From NCBI RefSeq assembly GCF_001426375.1, contig NZ_LMEO01000003.1, positions 62,448-126,447 on the forward strand: DNA of 64,000 nucleotides. The letters run 5' to 3'. Under the pieces are notes generated by a model that had not been told where the DNA came from, did no database searches, and worked only from the letters and a program-made list of their open reading frames with translations. The position numbers were made by a program, and so were the translations under genes. Shown piece by piece: positions 17,198 through 26,276 of the stretch (the first letter of the stretch is position 1; the number at the start of each line of letters is the position of its first letter). This DNA comes from Paenibacillus sp. Root444D2. GTDB lineage: Bacteria > Bacillota > Bacilli > Paenibacillales > NBRC-103111.

Positions 17198-17545
17198 GGT
17201 TTATCGCAAGATAAACCTAGTCTGTGACTATTACGAATCAAAATAAGCTTACTCAGATGAAGCTATTACGACCTGCTTCTGGTACAACTCGCATCCGCTC
17301 TTACAAGCAGTCTTGCACAACCCGGGCCTTCTACGAATAGCGGTTTAGCTAGAAACGAATAAGCAAGCTTATCTTGCTTATTCGTTCTAATATCGGAGCA
17401 TCTCGTCAGATATGACCACAGCGCATGCTTATCAGCTGATAAACGAGACTTCCATGGTGTATTAGCCAACAATAAGCAAGCCTAGCTTGCTTATGTAATC
17501 ATAGCCGGAGTCATTAAGACAAATAAGCTACTTCAGTTGCCTTAT
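17198..17545. repeat. Palindrome ladder H: seven degenerate hairpins around AATAAGC
   Basis: Palindromes are centred near 17207, 17254, 17309, 17370, 17435, 17483 and 17534. The best is 17354-17386, with perfect 14-bp arms (AACGAATAAGCAAG) around a 5-nt loop. Others are GGTTTATC-n4-GATAAACC (17198-17217) and ATAAGCAAGC-n3-GCTTGCTTAT (17472-17494). Steps vary from 47 to 66 bp, but 17370 to 17483 is 113 bp and the next step is 51 bp. The rest of the gap 17062-17600 shows nothing coding. Confidence 0.75.
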
Positions 17546-17605
17546 CCGCACAATGAACTGCATAGATTACTCCAAAACCCAAAACATATAAATTCTTATC
17601 TATTG

Positions 17606-17650
17606 AAAAAACAAAAACACAGCCTTTTACCATGCAAAAGGTTGTGTTTC
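17606..17650 (-). terminator. Terminator of the sugar importer operon
   Basis: On the minus strand AAACACAACCTTTT pairs with AAAAGGCTGTGTTT (one mismatch) and is followed by TTGTTTTTT. It lies about 55 bp after the PHP gene stop. Confidence 0.75.
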
Positions 17651-17705
17651 TGCTTTCAATCTATTTCAAGGTTTTCATCGCGTCGCGGATGCCGATATCC
17701 TTTTA

Positions 17706-18986
17706 CTAGTCAAAATAAATCGGGTTCGTTAACGCAGCCATAAGCGTCATGTTGACCTCATCGAAATGCCGCCATACTTCAGCGCGTATAAACGTTGTTC
17801 CCTGTGCATCAAAATGGATGGTAAGCCCTCCGTCTGAGGACACTAGGACTTCCTTTTCCAATCTGATGTTGCTGAACAGTTTGATCATATCTCCTGCCTG
17901 CAAATCCTCGGCCTGCAAACACACTTCTCTGCTCCACTCTCCTGCAGGAACGATGTCTCCAACTCGATAAGAGCCGCAGCTTAGTTCAACAAAAGGCCCA
18001 TTTGGCGCATAAGTAATCACCACGTGACCCAGCCCGATGGCGTTCAAAATGCCATCCACGGTTTTTTCAGAAGCATACACCCATGTACATGGCATCGCAT
18101 GCTTGACGTACGGATCTGGACGATGGATATCGCTGCCGCCAACAGCAACAAGCCTTCTGCCAGAGACGAGTTGACTATGCCACCAATTCAGCGTTCTTAC
18201 ATTCCGCTCCGTAAAGGGGCCATTCCATACCTCGACCCAGTCATGATCGACAGCCAAATCCCATTCCCACGGGCAATACTCGCAGTGTGGATGATTAATC
18301 ACGATTTTGGCTCCATTAGCACGGGCTTCGGCAATCTTGGCGTTGACGTCCTTCTGATCCTTTACTCGAAAATCTCGGATCGGATCGGCAACACCCAAGA
18401 AATTGCTGTGTCCAAAATTCGTTGTAAACTCCATTCCCGGAATCATGACAACGCTTGTATGGCGCGGATAGGTCATATTTTGGCTCACTGTATTGTGATC
18501 CGTCATGGCGATGAAATCACAGCCGAGTTCCTCCATCCTTGCCGCATTCTCTTCCAGCGTAAAAGTGCCGTCGCTATTCACGCTGTGCGTATGTAGATCG
18601 CCTTTCAGCCAGCGAGGTGTCTTATAAAGAAATTCGATGGTAACGGTAACGGAACAACCTTCGTTCGGTACCTTGTAGGCGTTATGCAGAACCGCCCAGC
18701 TTCCCGGCGTTAAATCACCTGATAAATAGCCGGGAGTGGATTGTTCCTTTCCAAGTCGAAAGGTTTTGCGCGCTCCTCCGCTCCAACCTCTCACTCTTAC
18801 GGTGTCCCTCAGGCCCAAGTCGATCACGGCCTTCTGTTCACCGTGTGATTCGATCACATAAGTGACCACAATCTCCTCAACGTGCTCGGGCATTTCAAAA
18901 AGCACTTCAATATAGGTGTTTTGCTCCGTATGAGCAATTTTTTTCGTAATTGTTGTAATTGATCGTATTCTTTCCACAGGTTTCAT
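17706..18986 (-). CDS. PHP-domain metallohydrolase, CehA/McbA family
   Basis: 426 residues. The first 120 form a beta-rich domain of unknown role; the rest is a PHP (polymerase and histidinol phosphatase) domain, which hydrolyses phosphoesters or related bonds with a multi-metal centre. Metal-binding motifs are GDLHTHSVNSDG (129-140), AMTDHN (160-165), IPGMEFT, INHPHCEYCPW and GGSDIHRPD. CehA/McbA relatives include carbaryl hydrolases, but most members are uncharacterised. AAGGAGA is well placed before the ATG. Last gene of a group with the EEP enzyme and the sugar ABC importer, so a role on the imported compound is likely (inference). Confidence 0.88.
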   Translation of the reverse strand: MKPVERIRSITTITKKIAHTEQNTYIEVLFEMPEHVEEIVVTYVIESHGEQKAVIDLGLRDTVRVRGWSGGARKTFRLGKEQSTPGYLSGDLTPGSWAVLHNAYKVPNEGCSVTVTIEFLYKTPRWLKGDLHTHSVNSDGTFTLEENAARMEELGCDFIAMTDHNTVSQNMTYPRHTSVVMIPGMEFTTNFGHSNFLGVADPIRDFRVKDQKDVNAKIAEARANGAKIVINHPHCEYCPWEWDLAVDHDWVEVWNGPFTERNVRTLNWWHSQLVSGRRLVAVGGSDIHRPDPYVKHAMPCTWVYASEKTVDGILNAIGLGHVVITYAPNGPFVELSCGSYRVGDIVPAGEWSREVCLQAEDLQAGDMIKLFSNIRLEKEVLVSSDGGLTIHFDAQGTTFIRAEVWRHFDEVNMTLMAALTNPIYFD

Positions 18987-19013
18987 CTGTCGCTCTCCTT
19001 GATCTGCTTTGTC

Positions 19014-19808
19014 TTAAGATAAGCGCAAAGAAGCAATAATCGGATAATGATCCGATGAGTAGCCCCCTTCGATCTGCCTTCTATCGACGATCGTTTCCAG
19101 CAGTTCCATCTCGGGAGATACGAAAATATAATCAATTGGTCCCTCGTCTGCTCCACCTTTGAAGTCGTGCGCAGTGCGGCCTACATTTCCTTCAATAGCG
19201 GTATAAGCGTCTTTCAGCCAGCCTTTCGGACCTTCGTCCCCAGATTGCCCCCTCAAATAACGGATAGGCGGATAGCTAGGATGGCTGTTCATGTCCCCCA
19301 TTAAAATAACGGGTAAAGAATGCTCGGACTTATGCGAACGAATATAATCCCAAATCACTTTAACACCATTTTCTCTTGCTTCTTGACTGTGATGGTCCAA
19401 ATGGGTGTTGTACACGATAAATGCCTTCTGACTGTGTTTGTCCAGGAATCGAACCCACGTGCACATTCTAGGGAACATGCTGTCCCAGCTTTTGGATGCC
19501 GTTACTTCTGGTGTTTCCGAAAGCCAGAAATGACCTTCCTCCAGCACCTCAAGCCCATCCTTCTTATAAAAAATAGCGCAATGCTCATTGTCGTGCTCGC
19601 CGAATCGGCCCATGCCGATCCAATTGTACGCTCCCAGCTCCTCATGAAGCTCGGTCAGCATGTCAAAGTAGCCTTCCTGCGTGCCAACAAGCATGGGGTC
19701 GTGCTCTTGGATTGTATGGGAAACGCGCCTCACACGATGAGGCCATGCGTTGTCCCCATCCTTCGGCTCATTGTATCGCAAATTGAAAGTCATGACCTTC
19801 CACTCCAT
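19014..19808 (-). CDS. Endonuclease/exonuclease/phosphatase (EEP) family hydrolase
   Basis: 264-residue metal-dependent phosphoesterase of the EEP fold. Motifs: VMTFNLRY (N-terminal Asn), VGTQEGY (metal Glu), YNTHLDHHSQEAR, LMGDMNSHP (Asp/Asn pair), IDYIFVSP and SSDHYPI (catalytic Asp-His). The short single-domain form without a signal peptide resembles bacterial members that act on sugar phosphates or phosphodiesters rather than DNA repair enzymes. AGAGGTG precedes the ATG. It lies 22 bp after the permease gene and is in the importer operon. Substrate unknown. Confidence 0.88.
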   Translation of the reverse strand: MEWKVMTFNLRYNEPKDGDNAWPHRVRRVSHTIQEHDPMLVGTQEGYFDMLTELHEELGAYNWIGMGRFGEHDNEHCAIFYKKDGLEVLEEGHFWLSETPEVTASKSWDSMFPRMCTWVRFLDKHSQKAFIVYNTHLDHHSQEARENGVKVIWDYIRSHKSEHSLPVILMGDMNSHPSYPPIRYLRGQSGDEGPKGWLKDAYTAIEGNVGRTAHDFKGGADEGPIDYIFVSPEMELLETIVDRRQIEGGYSSDHYPIIASLRLS

Positions 19809-19830
19809 CGCATTTGCACCTCTTCTTTGA

Positions 19831-20724
19831 CTATTCTTTTACTGAACCGAGCATGATTCCATGTATAAAATACTTTTGCAGAAATGGATACACGATAAGA
19901 ATCGGCACCATCGAAACCACGATTTTTGCAGCGTTGAGCGTCTTATCCGATACTTTCATCAGTAACTCAAGCTTGGTCGAATCAAGTTCCAACAATGCGT
20001 TCTGGTTGACGACAAGCTGTTGAATATACGTTTGCAGTGGATAATTCTCCGCACTGCGCATGAAGATCATGCCGTCAAAGAACGAATTCCAGTGACCGAC
20101 AATACTGAATAAAGTGACCGTAGCCATCGCAGGCAGCGAAAGCGGTAGATAAACTTTGACCATCATATACCAAGGTCCCGCACCGTCCATGTAACCCGCG
20201 TCGCTCAGCTCCTTCGGCAGGTTCCGGAAGAAGTTCATTAACAAAATAACGTTAAACACCGGCACCGCACCTGGCAGCACAAGAGCCCATATCGAGTTAA
20301 ACATCCCTAAAGATTTTACGGTCAAATACAACGGAATAATTCCGCCACTGAACAGCATCGTAAACAGCATGAACCACATATACACGTTCCGGTATGGGAA
20401 TTCCTTGCTGCTTCTCGACAACGGGTACGCCATCATGACGGTCAATACGAAATTGATTCCCCCGCCCAGCAAAACCCGTTTGACGGAAACTAAGAATGCA
20501 TTGAAAAAATGCGGTTCTTCCAAAATTTTACGATACGATTCCAAAGAAAAGCCAACGGGCCAAAACTTAACGAATCCCCCAGCCGCTGCCGCGTTGTCGC
20601 TAAACGAGACGGAAAATACGTGCACAACAGGCGCAAGCGACATGGCTGAGATGGCTAGCATCACCAAGATTAGTACTGCTTCGGTTATACGGGCCGAAAT
20701 CGTTTTATTACGTACCACTAACAT
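19831..20724 (-). CDS. ABC transporter permease, LplC/MalG-type carbohydrate importer
   Basis: 297-residue inner membrane permease with six predicted spans and the EAA loop seen in LSDAGYMDGAGPWYMMVKVYLP. The C-terminal IHGIMLGSVKE is typical of LplC-like permeases, which in Firmicutes import oligosaccharides with a separate multitask ATPase. No ATPase is encoded nearby, as usual for this group. The start is either the ATG at 20724 or the GTG at 20718, which is better spaced behind AGGTGA. 12 bp separate it from the upstream permease gene. Confidence 0.9.
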   Translation of the reverse strand: MLVVRNKTISARITEAVLILVMLAISAMSLAPVVHVFSVSFSDNAAAAGGFVKFWPVGFSLESYRKILEEPHFFNAFLVSVKRVLLGGGINFVLTVMMAYPLSRSSKEFPYRNVYMWFMLFTMLFSGGIIPLYLTVKSLGMFNSIWALVLPGAVPVFNVILLMNFFRNLPKELSDAGYMDGAGPWYMMVKVYLPLSLPAMATVTLFSIVGHWNSFFDGMIFMRSAENYPLQTYIQQLVVNQNALLELDSTKLELLMKVSDKTLNAAKIVVSMVPILIVYPFLQKYFIHGIMLGSVKE

Positions 20725-20736
20725 TCACCTGCTTCA

Positions 20737-21627
20737 TTAGAAAATTCTGTAATTCGCATACGTATAGGCAACTCTATACGAAATAAAGATGAGAATGAAA
20801 CCGATCACTGATTTCAACAAACCGACAGCCGTAGCTAAGCCGTATTGAGCCTGCACAAGTCCTACTCGGTACACATACGTATCGATAATATCACCTGATT
20901 CATAGACAAGCGGATTATACAAATTGAAAATTTGATCAAAACCTGCATTCAAAATATTACCTATGCTCAAAGTAGCCAGCAAAACAACAGTAGGAACCAA
21001 GCTCGGCAGCGTAACATAGTGCAATTGTTTCAATCTATTTGCTCCGTCCATTTCGGCTGCTTCATAGAGGGAAGGGTTAATGCCAGCTAGTGCAGCTAAA
21101 TAAATAATGGCAGCAAATCCGAATTCTTTCCAAATGTCTGTGCTAACAACAATGCCAGGAAACAAGCTGTTTTTGGCCATAAACATAATCGGCTCGAAGC
21201 CTAACGCTTTCAACGCATGGTTGATAATGCCGTCGAGCGACAGCATATCCATCACAACACCCGCCAGGATAACCCAAGATATAAAATGAGGCAGGTACAC
21301 AACCGTCTGCACCCATCTTTTGAATATCCGGAATCTAATCTCATTAAGCAAAATAGCGAATGTAAGCGGAATGATGAGGTGCGCAATAATTTTACACACG
21401 GCAATAAATACCGTATTAAAGAAAATAACTTTACTGTCTCTCAGTTGAAACATGTACGTGAAATTTTCAAAGCCGATCCAGGGGGATTCCCCTATTCCCA
21501 AACCGATCTTGAAGTCTTGGAACGCAATTGCGACTCCGAACATCGGCACGAGATGGAAAATAATAAGAAGCACGATACCCGGCAGGAGCATCAAATGGTA
21601 GTGCTTGTAAAACGATTTTATGTTCAT
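20737..21627 (-). CDS. ABC transporter permease, LplB-type carbohydrate importer
   Basis: About 296 residues, six predicted spans. The N-terminus (YHLMLLPGIVLLIIFHLVPMFGVAIAFQDF) and the EAA loop (LYEAAEMDGANRLKQLHYVTLP) are typical of LplB permeases. Pairs with the downstream LplC-type protein to form the channel. The start at 21627 (MNIKSFYK) is chosen because AGAGGTG lies 8 bases upstream; an in-frame start 21 bp earlier includes that site. Confidence 0.9.
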   Translation of the reverse strand: MNIKSFYKHYHLMLLPGIVLLIIFHLVPMFGVAIAFQDFKIGLGIGESPWIGFENFTYMFQLRDSKVIFFNTVFIAVCKIIAHLIIPLTFAILLNEIRFRIFKRWVQTVVYLPHFISWVILAGVVMDMLSLDGIINHALKALGFEPIMFMAKNSLFPGIVVSTDIWKEFGFAAIIYLAALAGINPSLYEAAEMDGANRLKQLHYVTLPSLVPTVVLLATLSIGNILNAGFDQIFNLYNPLVYESGDIIDTYVYRVGLVQAQYGLATAVGLLKSVIGFILIFISYRVAYTYANYRIF

Positions 21628-21668
21628 GAACGATACACCTCTGTTCAAACTTATACATTTCTATGGTA

Positions 21669-21709
21669 GAAAGAGCGCACCACCATTCGGTTAGGTGATG
21701 CGCTCTTTA
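21669..21709 (-). terminator. Hairpin between the binding protein and permease genes
   Basis: AAAGAGCGC at one end pairs with GCGCTCTTT at the other, with an inner CACC/GGTG pairing. The T-tract is weak, so partial termination or mRNA stabilisation is more likely than a full stop. This would keep the binding protein in excess over the permeases. Confidence 0.65.
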
Positions 21710-21718
21710 CCTTACACG

Positions 21719-23362
21719 TTACTTTTTGGACTTGCTGATTTCATCCGTTACTTCTTTCGTGATTTCGTCGCCGCCTTGCGCCTTCCAATCCGTAACGAAC
21801 TTATCAAACGAATCAAGCGGTTTCTCGCCCATTACGATGCCGAAGAAAGTTTCAGTTTCTAATTTCTGTAGATTCGCCCATTTTCTTTCCATCGTCTTCG
21901 TATTCGCCGTAAATTCGCTGTACACCTTATTCATGTTCATCTTCAGCAAATCTGCTGGAACGGTGTACCCGAAATATCCTGACCAATCTTTCAGATCTGC
22001 TTTCGGGTTGGCTTTGTCGCGAGTTGCCTTCGCAACCAATTCTTTCATTTCCGGATTCAGCTCTTCAGGCTTGATCTGCCCGCTCATCGCCTTTTTCAAT
22101 GTATCGGACTTTCTTTCCACTGCATCCGCATAATCGTAAGTAGAATTCCCGATTGGCCAGTACTCTGCGCTTACTGTGAAGTCTAAGTTCAAAGCGTCTG
22201 GATCTACTTTACGCTGAGCATTGATAAATGTGTTTGCGTAAATCATAGCCGCTTCAGGATTCTTCATCCCTTTCTTCACAACAATAAACTGTGTACTTAC
22301 CGGCACCATCATCGTGTTCACAGTCCCTTTGGCATCAGGGATCAAATAAGGCACGAAATCAACCTTCGGATTGAGCTTCATAGCATCAGCAGCCAACCCG
22401 CCGGACCACCAGGGTCCGAAGAACATACCCGCTTTGCCGGATACGATGTTCTCGTTTGGATCTTTGCGCAAAGCAAATTCCTTATCAACTGCACCTGCTG
22501 CATACATGTCACGCAGCTTGCCTAGTGCTTGCTTCGTTTCAGGAAGTATCGAAGCGTAAGCAATCTTACCAGAGCTATCCTTGATCCAGTTGGAAGGATA
22601 AGCGCCAAATGCTTGGAAAATACCTTTAAAATCGCCCCGTTGCGCTTTACCGCTTACCGTTAATGCTTTCTCGAAACCGGCGATACCAATAGTATCCGCT
22701 TTGCCATTACCGTCTGGATCTTTCTCTACGAAAGCTTTGGCGATCGCTGCGACATCGTCCATCGTCTTTGGCGGCTGGAGTCCCAACTTATCCATCCAGT
22801 CCTTGCGTACCCACGCCATACTTGCAGCATCCGCTTGTACGCTAATATTCGGAATACCCATCAATTTGCCTTTATAGGTTGCTTTCTCAATCGCTTTGTT
22901 GTTCGTTGATGCATACAATTCCTTTGCTAACGGGGAAGCATATTGCTCATACACTTTGCTTAAATCCTCAATTTGTCCGGCTTCGGCGAGGGAAAGAAAG
23001 ATTTGCTCGTTTACAAGCATAACATCCGGCAGATCATTGCTCGCGATGGCCAGTTTCATCTTTTGCTCATAGTCCTGTGAAGCTGCATACCATAGGATTT
23101 TAAAGTTGATATTTGTTTTTTGTGAGATATATTTCATGTACTGGTTGCTTTCTACGGTATCGCCAGTAGGTAACTTTGCGCCTGGGCTTAAGCTTTTGAA
23201 GGTGGTCACTTCAATCGGATTCGGCATCTTAAACGGGTCCACCTTAACGTTCGGACTAGCTGCTTGCCCGCCATCCTTGCTGGTCCCTACGTTATTGCTT
23301 GAACATGCCGTCATCAGAACAACCAATGCAATCATAGAAATTAGCGTTGTTTTCTTTTTCAT
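21719..23362 (-). CDS. Extracellular sugar-binding lipoprotein of the LplA type
   Basis: 547-residue type 1 solute-binding protein. The lipoprotein signal ends in VVLMTACSS (lipobox, cysteine about 20). Mature-protein features of the large LplA-like family are NINFKILWYAASQDYEQKMKLAIASNDLPDVMLV, WVRKDWMDKLGL, DPDGNGKADTIGIAG and MFFGPWWSGGL. The DPDGNGKADT loop is a probable calcium-binding site as in AlgQ-like proteins. The ATG at 23362 has GAGGAGGGG just upstream; an earlier in-frame ATG overlaps that site. Delivers the substrate to the two permeases encoded downstream. Confidence 0.92.
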   Translation of the reverse strand: MKKKTTLISMIALVVLMTACSSNNVGTSKDGGQAASPNVKVDPFKMPNPIEVTTFKSLSPGAKLPTGDTVESNQYMKYISQKTNINFKILWYAASQDYEQKMKLAIASNDLPDVMLVNEQIFLSLAEAGQIEDLSKVYEQYASPLAKELYASTNNKAIEKATYKGKLMGIPNISVQADAASMAWVRKDWMDKLGLQPPKTMDDVAAIAKAFVEKDPDGNGKADTIGIAGFEKALTVSGKAQRGDFKGIFQAFGAYPSNWIKDSSGKIAYASILPETKQALGKLRDMYAAGAVDKEFALRKDPNENIVSGKAGMFFGPWWSGGLAADAMKLNPKVDFVPYLIPDAKGTVNTMMVPVSTQFIVVKKGMKNPEAAMIYANTFINAQRKVDPDALNLDFTVSAEYWPIGNSTYDYADAVERKSDTLKKAMSGQIKPEELNPEMKELVAKATRDKANPKADLKDWSGYFGYTVPADLLKMNMNKVYSEFTANTKTMERKWANLQKLETETFFGIVMGEKPLDSFDKFVTDWKAQGGDEITKEVTDEISKSKK

Positions 23363-23521
23363 ATTGCCCCTCCTCATTAATAACCCTGCACTTACATTTT
23401 AAAGAAAATGAAAGACATTCGGGTCAGTTAATGTCTTACGTTTAGGAGCAAATCGTCTCCTAATTGGTATATTGGGAATGTTATAGGAGACAAAAGTGCA
23501 CTTCTTTGGAGACGATTTGTG

Positions 23522-24307
23522 CTAATTCTGGCTCTTGCGAAACTCACCGGGCAGCATCCCCGTCAGCTCACGGAATACTTTGCCAAAATACTTCTCATTC
23601 GGATAACCAGCCTGTGTGGCGATCCAACTAATCGTTTTCCCTTTTTGACTAAGGAGTACTTTCGCGTGATTCACCCGCACTTCCCGGATATAATCGTTAA
23701 ACGTTTTCCCGGCAATATCTCGAAAACAGCGGCTGAAATAGCTGCGGCTCATGTTCACCCTTTTCGCGATGTCTGGCAAAAGCAGCTCATTTTGAAACTC
23801 TTGATGAATGATGTCTACTGCCTTCCAAATACTTGCTTTCACTTCCGGCGAATACGGTCCTTCATCCTCTTCGGCATACGTAGGAGTTCCCTGGATCTCT
23901 ACTTTCGTTTCTCTTGTTCGTACATGCTGCTCCTGCATTTTACCTACAATTCTTCTTAAAATTTCGTCCATCTGCTCATGTTCAAGCTCGACCTTGGTCA
24001 TATAATCCAGCGCCCCTAGGCGAAGCGCTTCCTGAATCAATTCAAAATCCTGATGGAACGTCAATACGACCATGCTAATATCCCGATAACGTTCTTTCAC
24101 ACACCTCATCAAATCTATACCAGACATGACAGGCATCGCTAAATCGGTAATGAGCAGGTCCACCTGATTATTCTCCAGAAATTCCAAAGCTTTTTTACCA
24201 TTAGCGGCTTCACCTACGACCTCTAGGTTATGCTCACGCCAAGGCATCATCGCGATGAAGCCTTTACGCACCAAGTGATCATCGTCCACAACCATAACTT
24301 TTATCAT
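23522..24307 (-). CDS. YesN-type response regulator with AraC output domain
   Basis: 261 residues. The receiver domain has VDDDH near the N-terminus, the phosphorylated Asp in LLITDLAMPVMSG, and the conserved VVLTF and TKVELE segments. A short linker leads to a double helix-turn-helix AraC domain (about 160-258, with NMSRSYFSRCFRDIAGKTFNDYI and GYPNEKYFGKVFRELTGMLPGEFR). Partner of the sensor kinase whose gene overlaps its start by 4 bp. It most likely activates the downstream importer genes. Confidence 0.93.
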   Translation of the reverse strand: MIKVMVVDDDHLVRKGFIAMMPWREHNLEVVGEAANGKKALEFLENNQVDLLITDLAMPVMSGIDLMRCVKERYRDISMVVLTFHQDFELIQEALRLGALDYMTKVELEHEQMDEILRRIVGKMQEQHVRTRETKVEIQGTPTYAEEDEGPYSPEVKASIWKAVDIIHQEFQNELLLPDIAKRVNMSRSYFSRCFRDIAGKTFNDYIREVRVNHAKVLLSQKGKTISWIATQAGYPNEKYFGKVFRELTGMLPGEFRKSQN

Positions 24308-26040
24308 CCGAGTAAACCTCCTATTGGAAGACGAAGTATGATCGTCGTCCCTGAGCCGATTGTGCTTTTAATATGAAAACTCGCGGCTGCCCCGAATTGA
24401 AATTTCACCATACGGTTTACATATTGCAGCCCGATCCCCATACCTACCTTCTTTTTCTCTAACGTGTTCTCGCTCAGTAATTGATCTATCTCTTCCACTG
24501 TCATCCCGTCTCCATTGTCTCTAACTTCAATAATGACATGCGAATCACCGTCTTCTATGACACTGACTTCGATAATGCCTTTATCCTCCAAGCCGTGATA
24601 TAACGCATTTTCAACAAGCGGCTGTAGAATGAACCTTGGAACCGGCAGCTCAAGCGCCTCAGAATCGGCATGGATTTTCACATCAAATTGAAAGTTATAG
24701 CGGATGCCTTGCAGCTCAACATAGTTTTTCAAAGCCTCAATCTCATCTTTAATTCGGGCTGGTCCGCCTTTACCAAGATTATAATAAAGAACTTTGTTTA
24801 GCGTCGAAACCAAGCGATCAATATCCTTCTGTCCATTGGCACGAGCCAGCCAGCGAATGGTATCGAGCGTATTGTGAATGAAGTGAGGATTAATTTGCGT
24901 CATTAATTTCTCAACTTCGAGAAATGCTTTGCCTTGTTCCTTCAGCTCCACCTCGCCGATTAATTCGAAGATGCGGCTTCTCATTTCGGCAAACTCTTTA
25001 TAAATAACGGCAAACTCCAAGATCTGAGATTGTCTTCTCGGGAAAACCTCGTTATTGCTTTTTACATTGCGAATATCCGTACTCAGCAGCTTAAGCGGGC
25101 GGTATACTGTTCGCCAAATCAACCAGGCAATGAAGAAACTTGCTATAAGCGTTAAGATGGCAAAAAAGGCGAACTGCTTTATCCACCTATTTACTTCGAG
25201 GTTATACACCGATTTGGGGACAGCGGCCAATACCTTCCACGATTGATTGCTGGTCTCCTCAAACATCATATATTTGTCCGAAATGTTTTTATTTGATTGG
25301 TTATTGGCATTATGCTGCATGCCTACTGGAAAATCAGTTGAATTCTCGCTATAAACAATTTTCCCCTGATTATCGACGATCAGATGTACCAAGTTGCCGC
25401 CGAATTGCTCGTTGTCTTTGAGTATGCTTTCAGCCAATTTAAAATTAGTTTCAATATAGACATACACATCGTCACGATCCGGCAGCTCGACTTTGCGCAG
25501 GATGGACAGCACTTCATTGCCGTCGATCGGGTTTAAAGAAAGATGCGGTCCCATATAAGTAAGCTTATCGAATTTGATAAGGACAGGCAGCTGCTTAAGG
25601 TCATAATCGTCACGAACGTTAAAATTCTCAAATAATAGCTGGTTATTTTTCTCAAAGTAATAAAACATTAATCCAAGGGTCGGATTCGTAAAATGAATCA
25701 AGCCTAACTCGCTTCTGATCTCGTCGTTCAATCGCTTCTTTTCAAATAGATCAGCTGCTAAATAGTTTTCCAGGCTTTTGCCAACCCTTCCATCAAAGGC
25801 GAGCTGCTGAGAAGCATGATTCAACTGACCGAGCGTATCTTCAAGCAATAGCCTTACTTGGTGCAAATTGCTTTGGACCCCGCCCTCTGCTTTATTTTGT
25901 AAAATCGCATACATGGAGAAATAGGAAATACTCCCGATGATAATTAAGGGTGCGAGTGCGCTGATAAACAGGATTAGGATTAGACGATATTTCAACGAAT
26001 GCGGCTTCGGATGCAGCCCCGCAATTTTAAGTATGGTCAT
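24304..26040 (-). CDS. YesM-type sensor histidine kinase
   Basis: 578 residues. Two membrane spans (about 20-45 and 290-312) flank an extracellular sensor region of about 240 residues. A HAMP-like linker follows, then a His_kinase domain with the phosphorylated histidine in QINPHFIHNTLDTIRWLA and an ATPase domain (LQPLVENALYHGLED, VRDNGDGM, GMGIGLQYVNRM). The family senses extracellular carbohydrates or stress together with an AraC-type regulator. First gene of the operon; a cre-like site lies about 120 bp upstream. Confidence 0.93.
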   Translation of the reverse strand: MTILKIAGLHPKPHSLKYRLILILFISALAPLIIIGSISYFSMYAILQNKAEGGVQSNLHQVRLLLEDTLGQLNHASQQLAFDGRVGKSLENYLAADLFEKKRLNDEIRSELGLIHFTNPTLGLMFYYFEKNNQLLFENFNVRDDYDLKQLPVLIKFDKLTYMGPHLSLNPIDGNEVLSILRKVELPDRDDVYVYIETNFKLAESILKDNEQFGGNLVHLIVDNQGKIVYSENSTDFPVGMQHNANNQSNKNISDKYMMFEETSNQSWKVLAAVPKSVYNLEVNRWIKQFAFFAILTLIASFFIAWLIWRTVYRPLKLLSTDIRNVKSNNEVFPRRQSQILEFAVIYKEFAEMRSRIFELIGEVELKEQGKAFLEVEKLMTQINPHFIHNTLDTIRWLARANGQKDIDRLVSTLNKVLYYNLGKGGPARIKDEIEALKNYVELQGIRYNFQFDVKIHADSEALELPVPRFILQPLVENALYHGLEDKGIIEVSVIEDGDSHVIIEVRDNGDGMTVEEIDQLLSENTLEKKKVGMGIGLQYVNRMVKFQFGAAASFHIKSTIGSGTTIILRLPIGGLLG

Positions 26041-26155
26041 GATTCAGCCTCGCTTTACTTTGTTAATCAGGTTAACCTTCTACAAGATTCGCGAATGATC
26101 AGCATGGAATCAACAGTACGGATAATTGCCTAACATTGCCTAGTATACCTAACAT

Positions 26156-26169
26156 ATAAAACGCTTACA
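26156..26169. promoter_or_regulatory. Candidate CcpA binding site (cre) upstream of the sensor kinase gene
   Basis: ATAAAACGCTTACA fits 12 of 14 positions of the Bacillus cre consensus TGWAANCGNTNWCA. Carbon catabolite control of a sugar importer regulon would be expected. No experimental support. Confidence 0.45.
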
Positions 26170-26213
26170 ACGGTCAATTAATTGCATTTTTTTTACAAAC
26201 GGACTGACAAAAA

Positions 26214-26256
26214 TGAAAAAGCACAACCCTTTGATGAACAAAAGGCTGTGCTTTAT
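26214..26256 (-). terminator. Terminator at the end of the purine operon
   Basis: On the minus strand GCACAGCCTTT and AAAGGGTTGTGC form an 11-bp stem (with one G-T pair), followed by TTTTTC. It lies just after the purD stop. Confidence 0.8.
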
Positions 26257-26276
26257 TGGATTTAGAGCAATTCTTA

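Noticed and set aside
17266-17472. 68-codon minus-strand frame in the intergenic region before the chemoreceptor
   Set aside because: It runs across ladder H hairpins, lacks a ribosome binding site and resembles no protein.
17661-17699. A 12-codon stretch reading DIGIRDAMKTLK then stop, similar to the end of PurD
   Set aside because: Too short, preceded by stop codons in frame, and the likeness to IAMKALK may be chance. The nearby terminator also resembles the one after purD, but this is not enough to claim a duplicated fragment.
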